Position numbers and translations under genes: made by a program. Below, in pieces: positions 1-5,631 of a stretch of DNA of 5,871 nucleotides; within the stretch, counting starts at the first letter, position 1, and each line of letters begins with the position of its first letter. This stretch comes from JBGSIZ01 sp041742255 (GTDB lineage: Bacteria > Pseudomonadota > Alphaproteobacteria > Rhodobacterales > Rhodobacteraceae). The notes beneath the pieces were generated by a model that saw nothing but the letters and a program-made list of their open reading frames with translations, did not search any database and was not told the DNA's origin. Where the stretch lies: the NCBI GenBank assembly GCA_041742255.1, contig JBGSIZ010000359.1:1-5871 (forward strand). The letters are read 5' to 3'.

Positions 1-1718
1 GTGACCATGGCCAACAACAGGTCGCGGGCAAACCCGCGGCCCGCGTCCCAGCGATTGAACGCATCGGTATCATGCGCCAGCAGGAACGCGCGTTCGGCGT
101 CCGTCGGGGTGCGGTCCAACACCACGGGTGCCGAAAAATCCCGCAGGATGGACGGGACAGGACGGGCGGACAGGCCGGTAAATTCAAACGTCTGTTCGGC
201 CTGCGTCATTTCCAGAACGGTGGTTGGCACCACCTCATCGCCATTGGGGCCAAGCAGACCCACGGCAATCGGAATGACCATCGGACCCTTGTCCGGCTGG
301 CCGGGGGTGGGCGGGGTCATCTGGGCGAAGGTCAGGCGATAAGTGCCGTCAGCGTAGTCCTCGGTCACGGTCAGGCGCGGGGTGCCGGCCTGCGCATACC
401 ACCGCTTGAACTGGGTCAGGTCGCGGCCGGTGACATCCTCGAACACCTGCAGCCAATCCTCGATCGTGGCGGCGTCGCCATCGTGGCGGTCGAAATACAG
501 GTCTAGCGCGGATGCATAGGCGGCGTCGCCCACCAACCGTTTCAGCATGCCGATAATCTCGGCCCCTTTTTCGTAAACCGTGACGGTGTAGAAATTGTTG
601 ATTTCGACAAAACTCTCGGGGCGGACCGGATGGGCGAGCGGGCCACCATCCTCGCGGAACTGCCGGGTGCGCATCAGGTTGGCGTCGTCAATCCGTTTGA
701 CGGCGTGGGACCGCATGTCACCCGTGAATTGCTGATCGCGGAACACGGTCAACCCTTCCTTCAGGCACAGTTGGAACCAGTCCCGACAGGTGATCCGGTT
801 GCCTGTCCAATTGTGGAAATATTCATGGGCAATGATCGCCTCTATACGTTCGAAATTCGCGTCGGTCGAGGTTTCGGGCGATGCCAGAACACAGCTTGAG
901 TTGAAGATGTTCAACCCCTTGTTCTCCATCGCGCCCATGTTGAAATCATCGACGGCCACGATGTTGAACACATCCAGATCGTATTCGCGGCCATAGACAT
1001 CTTCGTCCCACGTCATAGACCGTTTCAACGCACCCATGCCAAAGGCGCATTTGTCCAGATCGCCGGGACGCACCCAGATATTGAGGTCCACAGGGTGGCC
1101 GGACCGGGTGACAAACGTGTCGGCATGGTTCACCAGATCGCCCGCGACCAGCGCGAACAGATACGCGGGCTTGGGCCACGGATCGTGCCATTCGGCCCAA
1201 CCGGGGCCGCGCGCGCCCGGATTGCCGTTCGACAACAGCACGGGCATGTCGCTTTCGATGCGGACGGTAAAAATCGCCATGACATCAGGCCGGTCGGGAT
1301 AAAACGTGATCTTGCGGAACCCTTCGGCCTCGCACTGGGTGCAATACATGCCGCCGGACATATACAGCCCCTCTAGCGCGGTGTTGGTTCCGGGGGAAAT
1401 GGCCACTTCGGCCTCCCAGACGAACGGGGCATCCGGCGCGGCACAGGTCAAGCCCCCGTCCACAATGTCCGGTGCCACGGGCGCGCCGTCAATTTTGGCC
1501 GCAATCAGGCGCAGGTTTTCGCCATGCAGGAAAAAACGGCGGTCCGTGGTGGCCGGGTTCGGGCGAAACGCGATCCGGGCCAGAACGCGGGTGTCGTTGG
1601 GCGACAGGCGGAACGTCAGGTGCACCGTCTCCACCAGATAGGCGGGCGGGGTATAGTTGGCCAGATGAATGGCATTGGGGGCGTCGGTGCGCATGGCGGC
1701 CTCTGGCGATTGGGACAT
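1..1718 (-). CDS. pepN: Aminopeptidase N (M1 family zinc metallopeptidase), N-terminal 572 codons; 3' end off the window
   Basis: Cytoplasmic zinc aminopeptidase that removes N-terminal residues from peptides in protein turnover. I translated the minus strand by hand: it is open from the ATG at 1718-1716 to base 1, so the gene is cut by the left edge. Visible landmarks are the exopeptidase motif GAMEN at residues 262-266, the zinc motif HEYFH (H298, E299, H302), the third zinc ligand E321 in LKEGLTVFRDQ, and Y382 in VYEKGAEIIGM, which matches the transition-state tyrosine. All sit one residue from the E. coli PepN numbering (H297, H301, E320, Y381), so this is the PepN subclass (about 870 residues in E. 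coli) and roughly 300 residues are missing. The N-terminal beta domain (about 1-190) and catalytic domain (about 190-440) are complete; residues after about 440 begin the beta-sandwich domain. The start is supported by AGGG on the minus strand (1727-1730), 8 nt upstream. It is divergent from the DUF2256 gene. Confidence 0.97.
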   Translation of the reverse strand, partial: MSQSPEAAMRTDAPNAIHLANYTPPAYLVETVHLTFRLSPNDTRVLARIAFRPNPATTDRRFFLHGENLRLIAAKIDGAPVAPDIVDGGLTCAAPDAPFVWEAEVAISPGTNTALEGLYMSGGMYCTQCEAEGFRKITFYPDRPDVMAIFTVRIESDMPVLLSNGNPGARGPGWAEWHDPWPKPAYLFALVAGDLVNHADTFVTRSGHPVDLNIWVRPGDLDKCAFGMGALKRSMTWDEDVYGREYDLDVFNIVAVDDFNMGAMENKGLNIFNSSCVLASPETSTDANFERIEAIIAHEYFHNWTGNRITCRDWFQLCLKEGLTVFRDQQFTGDMRSHAVKRIDDANLMRTRQFREDGGPLAHPVRPESFVEINNFYTVTVYEKGAEIIGMLKRLVGDAAYASALDLYFDRHDGDAATIEDWLQVFEDVTGRDLTQFKRWYAQAGTPRLTVTEDYADGTYRLTFAQMTPPTPGQPDKGPMVIPIAVGLLGPNGDEVVPTTVLEMTQAEQTFEFTGLSARPVPSILRDFSAPVVLDRTPTDAERAFLLAHDTDAFNRWDAGRGFARDLLLAMV

Positions 1719-1752
1719 TTACGCGACCCTAGGGGGCGGGAAGGGGGCAAAG

Positions 1753-1767
1753 CAAGGGTGCCCCTTG
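1753..1767. repeat. Short perfect hairpin in the pepN leader region
   Basis: CAAGGG and CCCTTG form a perfect 6-bp inverted repeat around the 3-nt loop TGC. There is no T tract on either side in either direction, so it does not look like an intrinsic terminator. If the candidate pepN promoter is right, the hairpin lies in the pepN 5' leader, about 35 nt before the start codon. Confidence 0.4.
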
Positions 1768-1782
1768 TGGTCTCATTTGTGC

Positions 1783-1812
1783 ATTCTATTTACCGTCGCG
1801 TTACCGACGCAA
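1783..1812 (-). promoter_or_regulatory. Candidate sigma-70 promoter for pepN
   Basis: On the minus strand, TTGCGT (1812-1807) and TAGAAT (1788-1783) are separated by 18 bp. The -10 box matches the TATAAT consensus at five of six positions; the -35 box matches only its TTG. Transcription would begin near 1776 and leave a leader of roughly 57 nt before the pepN ATG. This is consensus matching by eye only. The 11-bp tandem repeat noted separately falls in the spacer and -35 region. Confidence 0.33.
1790..1810. repeat. Tandem 11-bp-period direct repeat, also an inverted repeat
   Basis: TTACCGTCGC (1790-1799) is followed after one base by TTACCGACGC (1801-1810). Nine of ten positions are identical, with a period of 11 bp, close to one helical turn. 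The same bases also form an inverted repeat, CGTCG (1794-1798) with CGACG (1805-1809). It lies between the divergent pepN and DUF2256 genes, inside the candidate pepN promoter. It could be a regulator site, but a short repeat can arise by chance. Confidence 0.4.
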
Positions 1813-1828
1813 AACATATGGATTTCGA

Positions 1829-1981
1829 ATGGCCCCGACCCGGAAAAAATCGGACCTGCCCACCAAGGTCTGCGCCACCTGTGGCCGCCCGTTCACATGG
1901 CGCAAAAAATGGAAAAAGGTCTGGGACGAGGTTCGCAATTGCAGCGACCGCTGTCGGGGCGAGAAAGGGCGCAAGGCCTGA
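1829..1981 (+). CDS. DUF2256 small protein with a four-cysteine, probably zinc-binding, motif (50 aa)
   Basis: A 50-residue, very basic protein starting MAPTRKKSDLPTKV. It carries C15-x2-C18 and C38-x3-C42 around the block RPFTWRKKWKKVWDEV (residues 20-35). This pattern, CxxCGRPFTWRKKW...VWDEV..CS.RCR, is the hallmark of the uncharacterised DUF2256 family, whose members are about this length, so the gene looks complete. The two cysteine pairs suggest one structural zinc site; the Lys/Arg-rich surface would suit nucleic acid binding, but no function is established and this is inference. The ATG at 1829 is the only good start in frame; it has only a weak GGA (1820-1822) as a ribosome site. A nearby ATG at 1818 opens another frame that does not encode this protein. 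The gene is divergent from pepN (110 bp) and convergent with the AHSA1 gene (42 bp), so it is probably monocistronic. Confidence 0.9.
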   Translation: MAPTRKKSDLPTKVCATCGRPFTWRKKWKKVWDEVRNCSDRCRGEKGRKA

Positions 1982-1985
1982 TCGT

Positions 1986-2005
1986 CAATCCTGCCCCCCG
2001 GATTG
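1986..2005. terminator. Candidate weak bidirectional terminator between convergent genes
   Basis: CAATCC (1986-1991) and GGATTG (2000-2005) form a perfect 6-bp stem with an 8-nt C-rich loop, followed on the plus strand by TTT. It occupies the 42-bp gap between the stops of the convergent DUF2256 and AHSA1 genes, where a shared terminator would be expected. The stem is short and the T tract poor, so it may work weakly or not at all. Confidence 0.4.
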
Positions 2006-2023
2006 TTTAGCGATTTCTGACGC

Positions 2024-2461
2024 TTATTCGCCCATAGCCGCCGCCAGTTTTGCCAGTGTGGTCTGCCCCAGTTCGACCGCGCCAAAATTCCGGGCCTCGT
2101 CACATTCGGCGGCGGTGGGAAACACCATCACCTGTCGCAAATAGGTGCCACCGTCCTGCGGGGTCAGCGTGACCGTCACATCCTTCGGTTCCCCCATGTC
2201 ACTATTGCCGTCCATCAAGAAATGGATCCTGCTGAACGGCACCAATTCCAGATAGCGGTGGCGGTTGGGCCAGACCCGCCCGTGTCCGATCATGTCGAAC
2301 ACCCACGCCCCGCCGACCCGGATGTCGATGGAAATCGTTTCGCAATGATATCCCAGTGGCCCAAACCACGTTGGGATGATGGTGGGATCGGTCCATGCCG
2401 TCCACACCTGTTGCGGGGTCGCCTTGAACTGCCGTTCAAGTGTCAGGATGCGATCGTCCAT
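2024..2461 (-). CDS. AHSA1-type SRPBCC-domain protein (145 aa), third gene of the arsR operon
   Basis: A member of the AHSA1 (activator of Hsp90 ATPase 1-like) branch of the START/SRPBCC fold, a helix-grip fold with a deep hydrophobic cavity. Ligand and function are unknown for this protein. The family signature is in the first third: RQFKATPQQVWTAWTDP (10-26) then IIPTWFGP (28-35), with IDIRVGGAWVFDM (45-57) forming early strands. VTVTLTPQDGGTYL (95-108) gives late strands, and the C-terminal amphipathic helix (about 115-143) closes the cavity. Its length is typical of a single-domain member. The ATG at 2461 is supported by AAAGGG (2473-2468 on the minus strand) with a 6-nt spacer; this ribosome site overlaps the end of the upstream gene, only 3 bp away, implying translational coupling. 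The stop TAA at 2024 faces the DUF2256 gene. It is clearly diverged from its upstream paralogue, so this is not a recent duplication. Confidence 0.88.
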   Translation of the reverse strand: MDDRILTLERQFKATPQQVWTAWTDPTIIPTWFGPLGYHCETISIDIRVGGAWVFDMIGHGRVWPNRHRYLELVPFSRIHFLMDGNSDMGEPKDVTVTLTPQDGGTYLRQVMVFPTAAECDEARNFGAVELGQTTLAKLAAAMGE

Positions 2462-2464
2462 GGG

Positions 2465-2929
2465 TCACCCTTTCAAGGATTGCGCGTAGGCTTCCAATTG
2501 GGTGGTGGCCAGGCCCCAGCCTTGGGAAAATCCCATTTCTTCGTGTTTTGCGGCGGTTTCGGCATCAAAATGCCGGGCTGTTGCTGTGTATTCCGTGCCA
2601 TCGGGATGGTCCCGGAAGGTCAGGATCGCCACAAAGCCGAGCTTTTCCCCCGCAAGCGGTTTGAAATCTTCGCCAAGGATATCCGTGAACACCAACCGCT
2701 CTTGTGGGGCGACTTCCAGAAATGACCCTTCGCCTACCGGAAAATCGGTGCCGTCCATCGACATCGCCGTCACAAATCGCCCGCCCGCCCGCAGGTCAAG
2801 CGCGACAACCCGCGTCACCACGGGTTTGGGCGCGAACCAATGGGGCAGGTGGGCCGGGTCGGTCCAGCATTGCCACACCAAGGCGCGCGGAGCCTTCAGA
2901 ATGCGGTGCAAAACAAGATCAGTCGTCAT
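2465..2929 (-). CDS. AHSA1-type SRPBCC-domain protein (154 aa), second gene of the arsR operon
   Basis: A second AHSA1-branch SRPBCC protein. It shows the canonical opening: RILKAPRALVWQCWTDP (8-24), then AHLPHWFAPK (25-34), a strand pair around VVALDLRAGGRF (42-53), and the late strands VAILTFRDHPDGTEYTATA (100-118). It ends in an amphipathic helix containing GWGLATTQLEAYAQSL, a segment typical of this family. Ligand and activity cannot be read from the sequence. Its ATG (2929-2927) overlaps the arsR stop TGA (2928-2926) in an ATGA overlap. AAGGA on the minus strand (2943-2939) lies 9 nt upstream, inside the arsR 3' end. Its last codons contain the ribosome site of the next AHSA1 gene. ArsR plus AHSA1 pairs are common in bacteria; two AHSA1 genes in tandem is a less compact variation. 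Confidence 0.9.
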   Translation of the reverse strand: MTTDLVLHRILKAPRALVWQCWTDPAHLPHWFAPKPVVTRVVALDLRAGGRFVTAMSMDGTDFPVGEGSFLEVAPQERLVFTDILGEDFKPLAGEKLGFVAILTFRDHPDGTEYTATARHFDAETAAKHEEMGFSQGWGLATTQLEAYAQSLKG

Positions 2930-3267
2930 GGATTGGGATCCTTCGTGAGGGTTTCGAGATAGGCTTCAAGATTATCGAGCCGCGCCGTCCAAAGCGCCCG
3001 CTGGTCGTCCATCCACGTCCGCGCGGGCTGCAATGCAGCCGGGCGCAGCGCACAATACCGGACGCGCCCGGTTTTGTGGGTTTCGATCAACCCGCTGGAT
3101 TCAAGTTTGTTCAGATGTGCCATGAACGACGGCAGCGCCATGACAAAGGGCTCTGCAAGCACGCCGACCGCCAACGGCCCGTCGGACAGCCGCGCCAGGA
3201 TCGCCCGCCGCGTTGGGTCAGACAGCGCCTGAAACAGAGAATCAAGGGTGGTTGAATGATAAGCCAT
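2926..3267 (-). CDS. ArsR/SmtB-family winged-helix transcriptional regulator (113 aa), first gene of the operon
   Basis: A small dimeric winged-helix repressor. The N-terminal LDSLFQALSDPTRRAILARL (8-27) is the diagnostic ArsR-family helix, and the helix-turn-helix follows at about 32-61, with recognition helix LPSFMAHLNKLESSGLI (45-61). The wing is about 62-73 (ETHKTGRVRYCAL), and a C-terminal helix (about 81-108) would contribute to the dimer. The metal-sensing ELCVCDL motif of classical ArsR/SmtB is absent and there is only one cysteine (C72), so it probably does not sense arsenite by the usual thiol site; its signal is unknown. It belongs to the subgroup commonly paired with AHSA1/SRPBCC proteins. 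The ATG at 3267 is the only usable start: an in-frame TAA lies at 3309-3307 with no ATG, GTG or TTG between. There is no recognisable Shine-Dalgarno, so initiation may be leaderless or otherwise atypical. Confidence 0.93.
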   Translation of the reverse strand: MAYHSTTLDSLFQALSDPTRRAILARLSDGPLAVGVLAEPFVMALPSFMAHLNKLESSGLIETHKTGRVRYCALRPAALQPARTWMDDQRALWTARLDNLEAYLETLTKDPNP

Positions 3268-3273
3268 ATGGCT
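3262..3273. promoter_or_regulatory. 12-bp perfect palindrome over the arsR start codon
   Basis: AGCCATATGGCT is a perfect 12-bp palindrome, and the arsR ATG lies within it. Such a position would suit autorepression or could simply reflect the start-codon context. Its role is unproven. Confidence 0.35.
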
Positions 3274-3310
3274 AAGTATCGCCGTCCGGGAAGGTTGGCA
3301 ATATACTTAG
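3272..3310. repeat. Perfect 8-bp inverted repeat with 23-bp spacer upstream of arsR
   Basis: CTAAGTAT (3272-3279) and ATACTTAG (3303-3310) are perfect reverse complements, 31 bp apart start to start, close to three helical turns. One arm abuts the arsR start and the other lies in the AT-rich promoter zone. This arrangement suits two protein-bound half-sites or sites for two dimers on the same face of the DNA. Confidence 0.5.
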
Positions 3311-3322
3311 GGAATATCCTAA
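3307..3322. promoter_or_regulatory. Candidate ArsR operator, TTAGG-N6-CCTAA
   Basis: A perfect 5+5 bp dyad with a 6-bp AT-rich centre (GAATAT), 16 bp in total. It shares the TTAG core with the ATACTTAG repeat that overlaps its left arm. It sits about 40 bp upstream of arsR, where an ArsR-family repressor would block RNA polymerase at the divergent promoters. Assignment to this ArsR is by position only. Confidence 0.4.
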
Positions 3323-3407
3323 CAGTTTATCGGAGTGATACTCTATGAATTGGTAAGGTTGGGTGACCAGACCTTGTTGCCTATCGGAAACTTGTGCTCT
3401 AAATCGG

Positions 3408-3428
3408 ACCGCAAATCCGGTGTGCGGT
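3408..3428. repeat. Inverted repeat in the glcB leader
   Basis: ACCGCA (3408-3413) pairs with TGCGGT (3423-3428) across a 9-nt loop, ending 16 nt before the glcB ribosome site. It lacks a T tract. It could be a small leader hairpin or a protein site. Confidence 0.3.
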
Positions 3429-3443
3429 GGCATACCACAATCT

Positions 3444-3448
3444 GGGAG
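3444..3448 (+). promoter_or_regulatory. Ribosome binding site that fixes the glcB start
   Basis: GGGAG lies 8 nt upstream of the ATG at 3457. An alternative GTG at 3427 would place this site inside the coding region and has no comparable site of its own, so the ATG is preferred. It gives a 720-residue protein, close to the 723 residues of E. coli GlcB. Confidence 0.75.
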
Positions 3449-3456
3449 ACCGCAAG

Positions 3457-5619
3457 ATGACCAACCGCGTGCAAAAAAGCGACCTGAGCGTCGCCGTGGA
3501 ACTGGCGGATTTCATCGAAACCAAGGCGTTGCCGGGAACCGGGATCGACCCCGCCACGTTCTGGGCCGGGTTTTCGGACATCGTTCACGATCTGGGGCCG
3601 AAAAATCGGGCGTTGCTGGCGAAACGGGATGATCTGCAGCGCCAGATCGACCAATGGCATCAAGCCCATCGGGGTGCCGCCCACGATCCGGCGGCCTACA
3701 AGGCGTTTCTGGAACGGATCGGCTACTTGGTTCCCGAAGGGCCGGATTTCGAGATTGAAACCGCGAACGTGGACCCGGAAATCGCGACGATCGCAGGTCC
3801 GCAACTGGTTGTGCCAATCACCAACGCCCGGTTTGCGCTGAACGCGGCCAACGCCCGCTGGGGGTCGCTCTATGATGCGTTCTACGGCACCGACGCCATG
3901 GGCAGTCTGGCCCCTGCGGGTGGTTATGACCGGGGGCGGGGGGCCCGTGTTGTGGCCCGGGCGCGTGTGTTTCTGGACGAAGCCGTGCCGATCAAGGGCA
4001 CAAGCCACGCGGACGCCCGTCGCTACCATGTGCAGGATGGTCAGCTGCTGGTGGACGACATGCCGCTGGTTGATCCCGCAAAATTCGCCGGTTTCAAAGG
4101 CAATCCAAAAGCCCCGGATGCCGTTTTGCTGCGCAACAATGGCCTGCATATCGAACTGGTGTTCGACCGCGCCCACCCCATCGGCAGCCGGGATCAAGCG
4201 TTGTTGGCGGATGTTGTTCTGGAAAGTGCCGTTTCGGCTATCATGGATTGCGAAGACTCGGTGGCCTGCGTCGATGCCCAGGACAAGGTCGTGGCCTATG
4301 ACAATTGGCTTGGCCTGATGAAAGGCGACCTTGAAGCGGCGTTCAACAAAGGCGGCAAGGTGATGACACGCCGCCTGAATGCGGATCGCACCTATGTTGC
4401 CCCGGACGGCAGCCCGTTGGTGGTCAAGGGCCGAGCGTTGCTGTGGGTCCGAAATGTGGGCCACCTCATGACGAACCCTGCCATTCATGACCGCAACGGT
4501 GCCGAGGTGTTTGAAGGGTTGATGGATTCCATGGTCACCACCCTGATCGCGATGCACGATCTGCAACGCGCCAGTGGCAATTCTGTCCATGGGTCGGTTT
4601 ATGTCGTCAAACCCAAGATGCACGGCCCCGAAGAGGTCGCGTTTACCAACGAAATTTTCGCCCATGTCGAGGCAGCACTCGGGTTGCCGCCCCACACTGT
4701 CAAGATCGGTGTGATGGACGAAGAACGGCGCACCAGTGTCAACCTCAAGGAGTGTATTCGCGCCGCGCGGCACCGGGTGGCGTTCATCAACACCGGGTTT
4801 CTGGACCGCACGGGTGACGAAATTCACACCTCGATGGAAGCGGGCCCCTTTAGCCGCAAGGATTTCATCAAGCGCAAAGGCTGGATCGGGGCCTATGAAA
4901 ACCAGAACGTCGATATCGGTCTGGAATGTGGTTTGCAGGGCCGCGCCCAGATCGGCAAAGGCATGTGGGCGATGCCCGATGCCATGGCCGCGATGATCGA
5001 ACAAAAGATCGAACATCCCAAGGCGGGGGCAAGCTGCGCATGGGTGCCGTCCCCCACTGCCGCAACCCTTCACGCCTTGCATTATCACAAGGTTGATGTG
5101 GCCGCCGTCCAGAACCGCCTGCGCAAGGGCGGTCGGCGGGCCTATGTCGAGGCGTTGCTGGAAATCCCGCTCGCGTCCTATCAAAAATGGACCGATGCCC
5201 AGAAACTGCGAGAGGTCGAAAACAACGCCCAAGGCATCCTTGGCTATGTGGTCCGGTGGATCAATCAGGGGATCGGGTGTTCCAAGGTTCCCGACCTGAA
5301 TGATGTGGGCCTGATGGAGGACCGCGCCACTTGCCGGATTTCCGCCCAGCATATCGCCAACTGGTTGCGCCATGACGTTGTCAGCGACGCCGTTGTGATG
5401 GAGGCGATGCGCCGGATGGCGGCGGTTGTGGACCGCCAGAACGCCGATGACCCGGCTTATGTCCCGATGGCCCCCGCGTTCGACGGGATCGCCTTTCAGG
5501 CCGCCTGTGATCTGGTATTCAAGGGCTGTGAACAGCCGTCTGGCTATACCGAACCGGTTCTGCACGCCCGCCGGTTGGAATTGAAATCAAAGGCGCAAAC
5601 GCCGCGCACACTTTCCTGA
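3457..5619 (+). CDS. glcB: Malate synthase G (720 aa)
   Basis: Cytosolic Mg-dependent enzyme that condenses glyoxylate with acetyl-CoA to give (S)-malate and CoA, feeding two-carbon compounds into the TCA cycle. The length and sequence are those of isoform G (E. coli GlcB 723 aa), not the shorter isoform A. From family architecture, an N-terminal helical segment (about 1-90) is followed by the TIM barrel with an inserted alpha/beta domain (about 130-250) and a C-terminal helical cap (about 580-720). Visible landmarks are MDCEDS (263-268), WVRNVGHL with R332 matching the catalytic arginine, and KPKMHGP (385-391). MDEERRTS holds E422 and FLDRTGDE holds D450, the two Mg ligands matching E427 and D455 of E. 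coli. GKGMWAMPD (501-508 region) and WVPSPTAATLHALHYH (529-544) follow. C608 and D622 match C617 and the catalytic base D631. The gene is intact. It is divergent from arsR and 12 bp upstream of the glcG-like gene. Confidence 0.98.
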   Translation: MTNRVQKSDLSVAVELADFIETKALPGTGIDPATFWAGFSDIVHDLGPKNRALLAKRDDLQRQIDQWHQAHRGAAHDPAAYKAFLERIGYLVPEGPDFEIETANVDPEIATIAGPQLVVPITNARFALNAANARWGSLYDAFYGTDAMGSLAPAGGYDRGRGARVVARARVFLDEAVPIKGTSHADARRYHVQDGQLLVDDMPLVDPAKFAGFKGNPKAPDAVLLRNNGLHIELVFDRAHPIGSRDQALLADVVLESAVSAIMDCEDSVACVDAQDKVVAYDNWLGLMKGDLEAAFNKGGKVMTRRLNADRTYVAPDGSPLVVKGRALLWVRNVGHLMTNPAIHDRNGAEVFEGLMDSMVTTLIAMHDLQRASGNSVHGSVYVVKPKMHGPEEVAFTNEIFAHVEAALGLPPHTVKIGVMDEERRTSVNLKECIRAARHRVAFINTGFLDRTGDEIHTSMEAGPFSRKDFIKRKGWIGAYENQNVDIGLECGLQGRAQIGKGMWAMPDAMAAMIEQKIEHPKAGASCAWVPSPTAATLHALHYHKVDVAAVQNRLRKGGRRAYVEALLEIPLASYQKWTDAQKLREVENNAQGILGYVVRWINQGIGCSKVPDLNDVGLMEDRATCRISAQHIANWLRHDVVSDAVVMEAMRRMAAVVDRQNADDPAYVPMAPAFDGIAFQAACDLVFKGCEQPSGYTEPVLHARRLELKSKAQTPRTLS

Positions 5620-5631
5620 AGGGATACCGAT

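Larger units (their letters stand above)
3268..3456. promoter_or_regulatory. Divergent control region between arsR and glcB
   Basis: This 189-bp stretch has no gene and is visibly more AT-rich near 3299-3350 than the flanking coding sequence. It must hold the promoters of the arsR operon (minus strand) and glcB (plus strand). For glcB, a poor candidate is TTGTTG (3374-3379) and TCTAAA (3398-3403) with an 18-bp spacer. A second is TTGGCA (3295-3300), five of six to the -35 consensus, but with only a poor -10 box 17 bp on. For arsR, AATATA read on the minus strand as TATATT (3305-3300) is a plausible -10 box without a good -35 box. Dyads include TTAGG-N6-CCTAA (3307-3322), GAGT-N3-ACTC (3333-3343) and AAGGT-N11-ACCTT (3355-3375). 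No box is strong enough to place a start site. Confidence 0.6.

Noticed and set aside
72..506. Several plus-strand frames of 70-144 codons in 1-1700
   Set aside because: All are opposite the pepN frame, which is open throughout and carries the M1 active-site motifs.
1753..1767. CAAGGG-TGC-CCCTTG hairpin as an intrinsic terminator
   Set aside because: It lies between divergent genes where no transcript ends, and there is no T tract on either strand.
1524..2144. A 206-codon plus-strand frame across pepN, the intergenic region, the DUF2256 gene and the AHSA1 end
   Set aside because: It runs antisense through two real genes and in a different frame through the DUF2256 gene. The protein has low-complexity Arg/Ala/Gly composition and no recognisable domain.
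2704..3255. A 183-codon plus-strand frame opposite arsR and the second AHSA1 gene
   Set aside because: It is antisense to two clearly recognisable protein families and shows no motif or ribosome site of its own.
3351..3369. TGGT-N11-ACCA as a GntR/GlcC-type operator for glcB
   Set aside because: GntR-family operators normally have the half-sites only a few bases apart; an 11-bp gap does not fit and no GntR gene is in the window.
3427..3456. Upstream GTG start adding 10 residues to glcB
   Set aside because: The good ribosome site GGGAG (3444-3448) lies within this extension and serves the ATG at 3457; the shorter form matches the usual family length.
3343..5565. A 740-codon open frame on the minus strand, antisense to glcB and slightly longer than it
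   Set aside because: Its codons are in exact register with glcB triplets, so an antisense stop needs a TTA, CTA or TCA codon in glcB; these are avoided in this GC-rich gene, which leaves the opposite strand open. The predicted protein is rich in His, Arg and Gly with no family features, while glcB is a certain gene.
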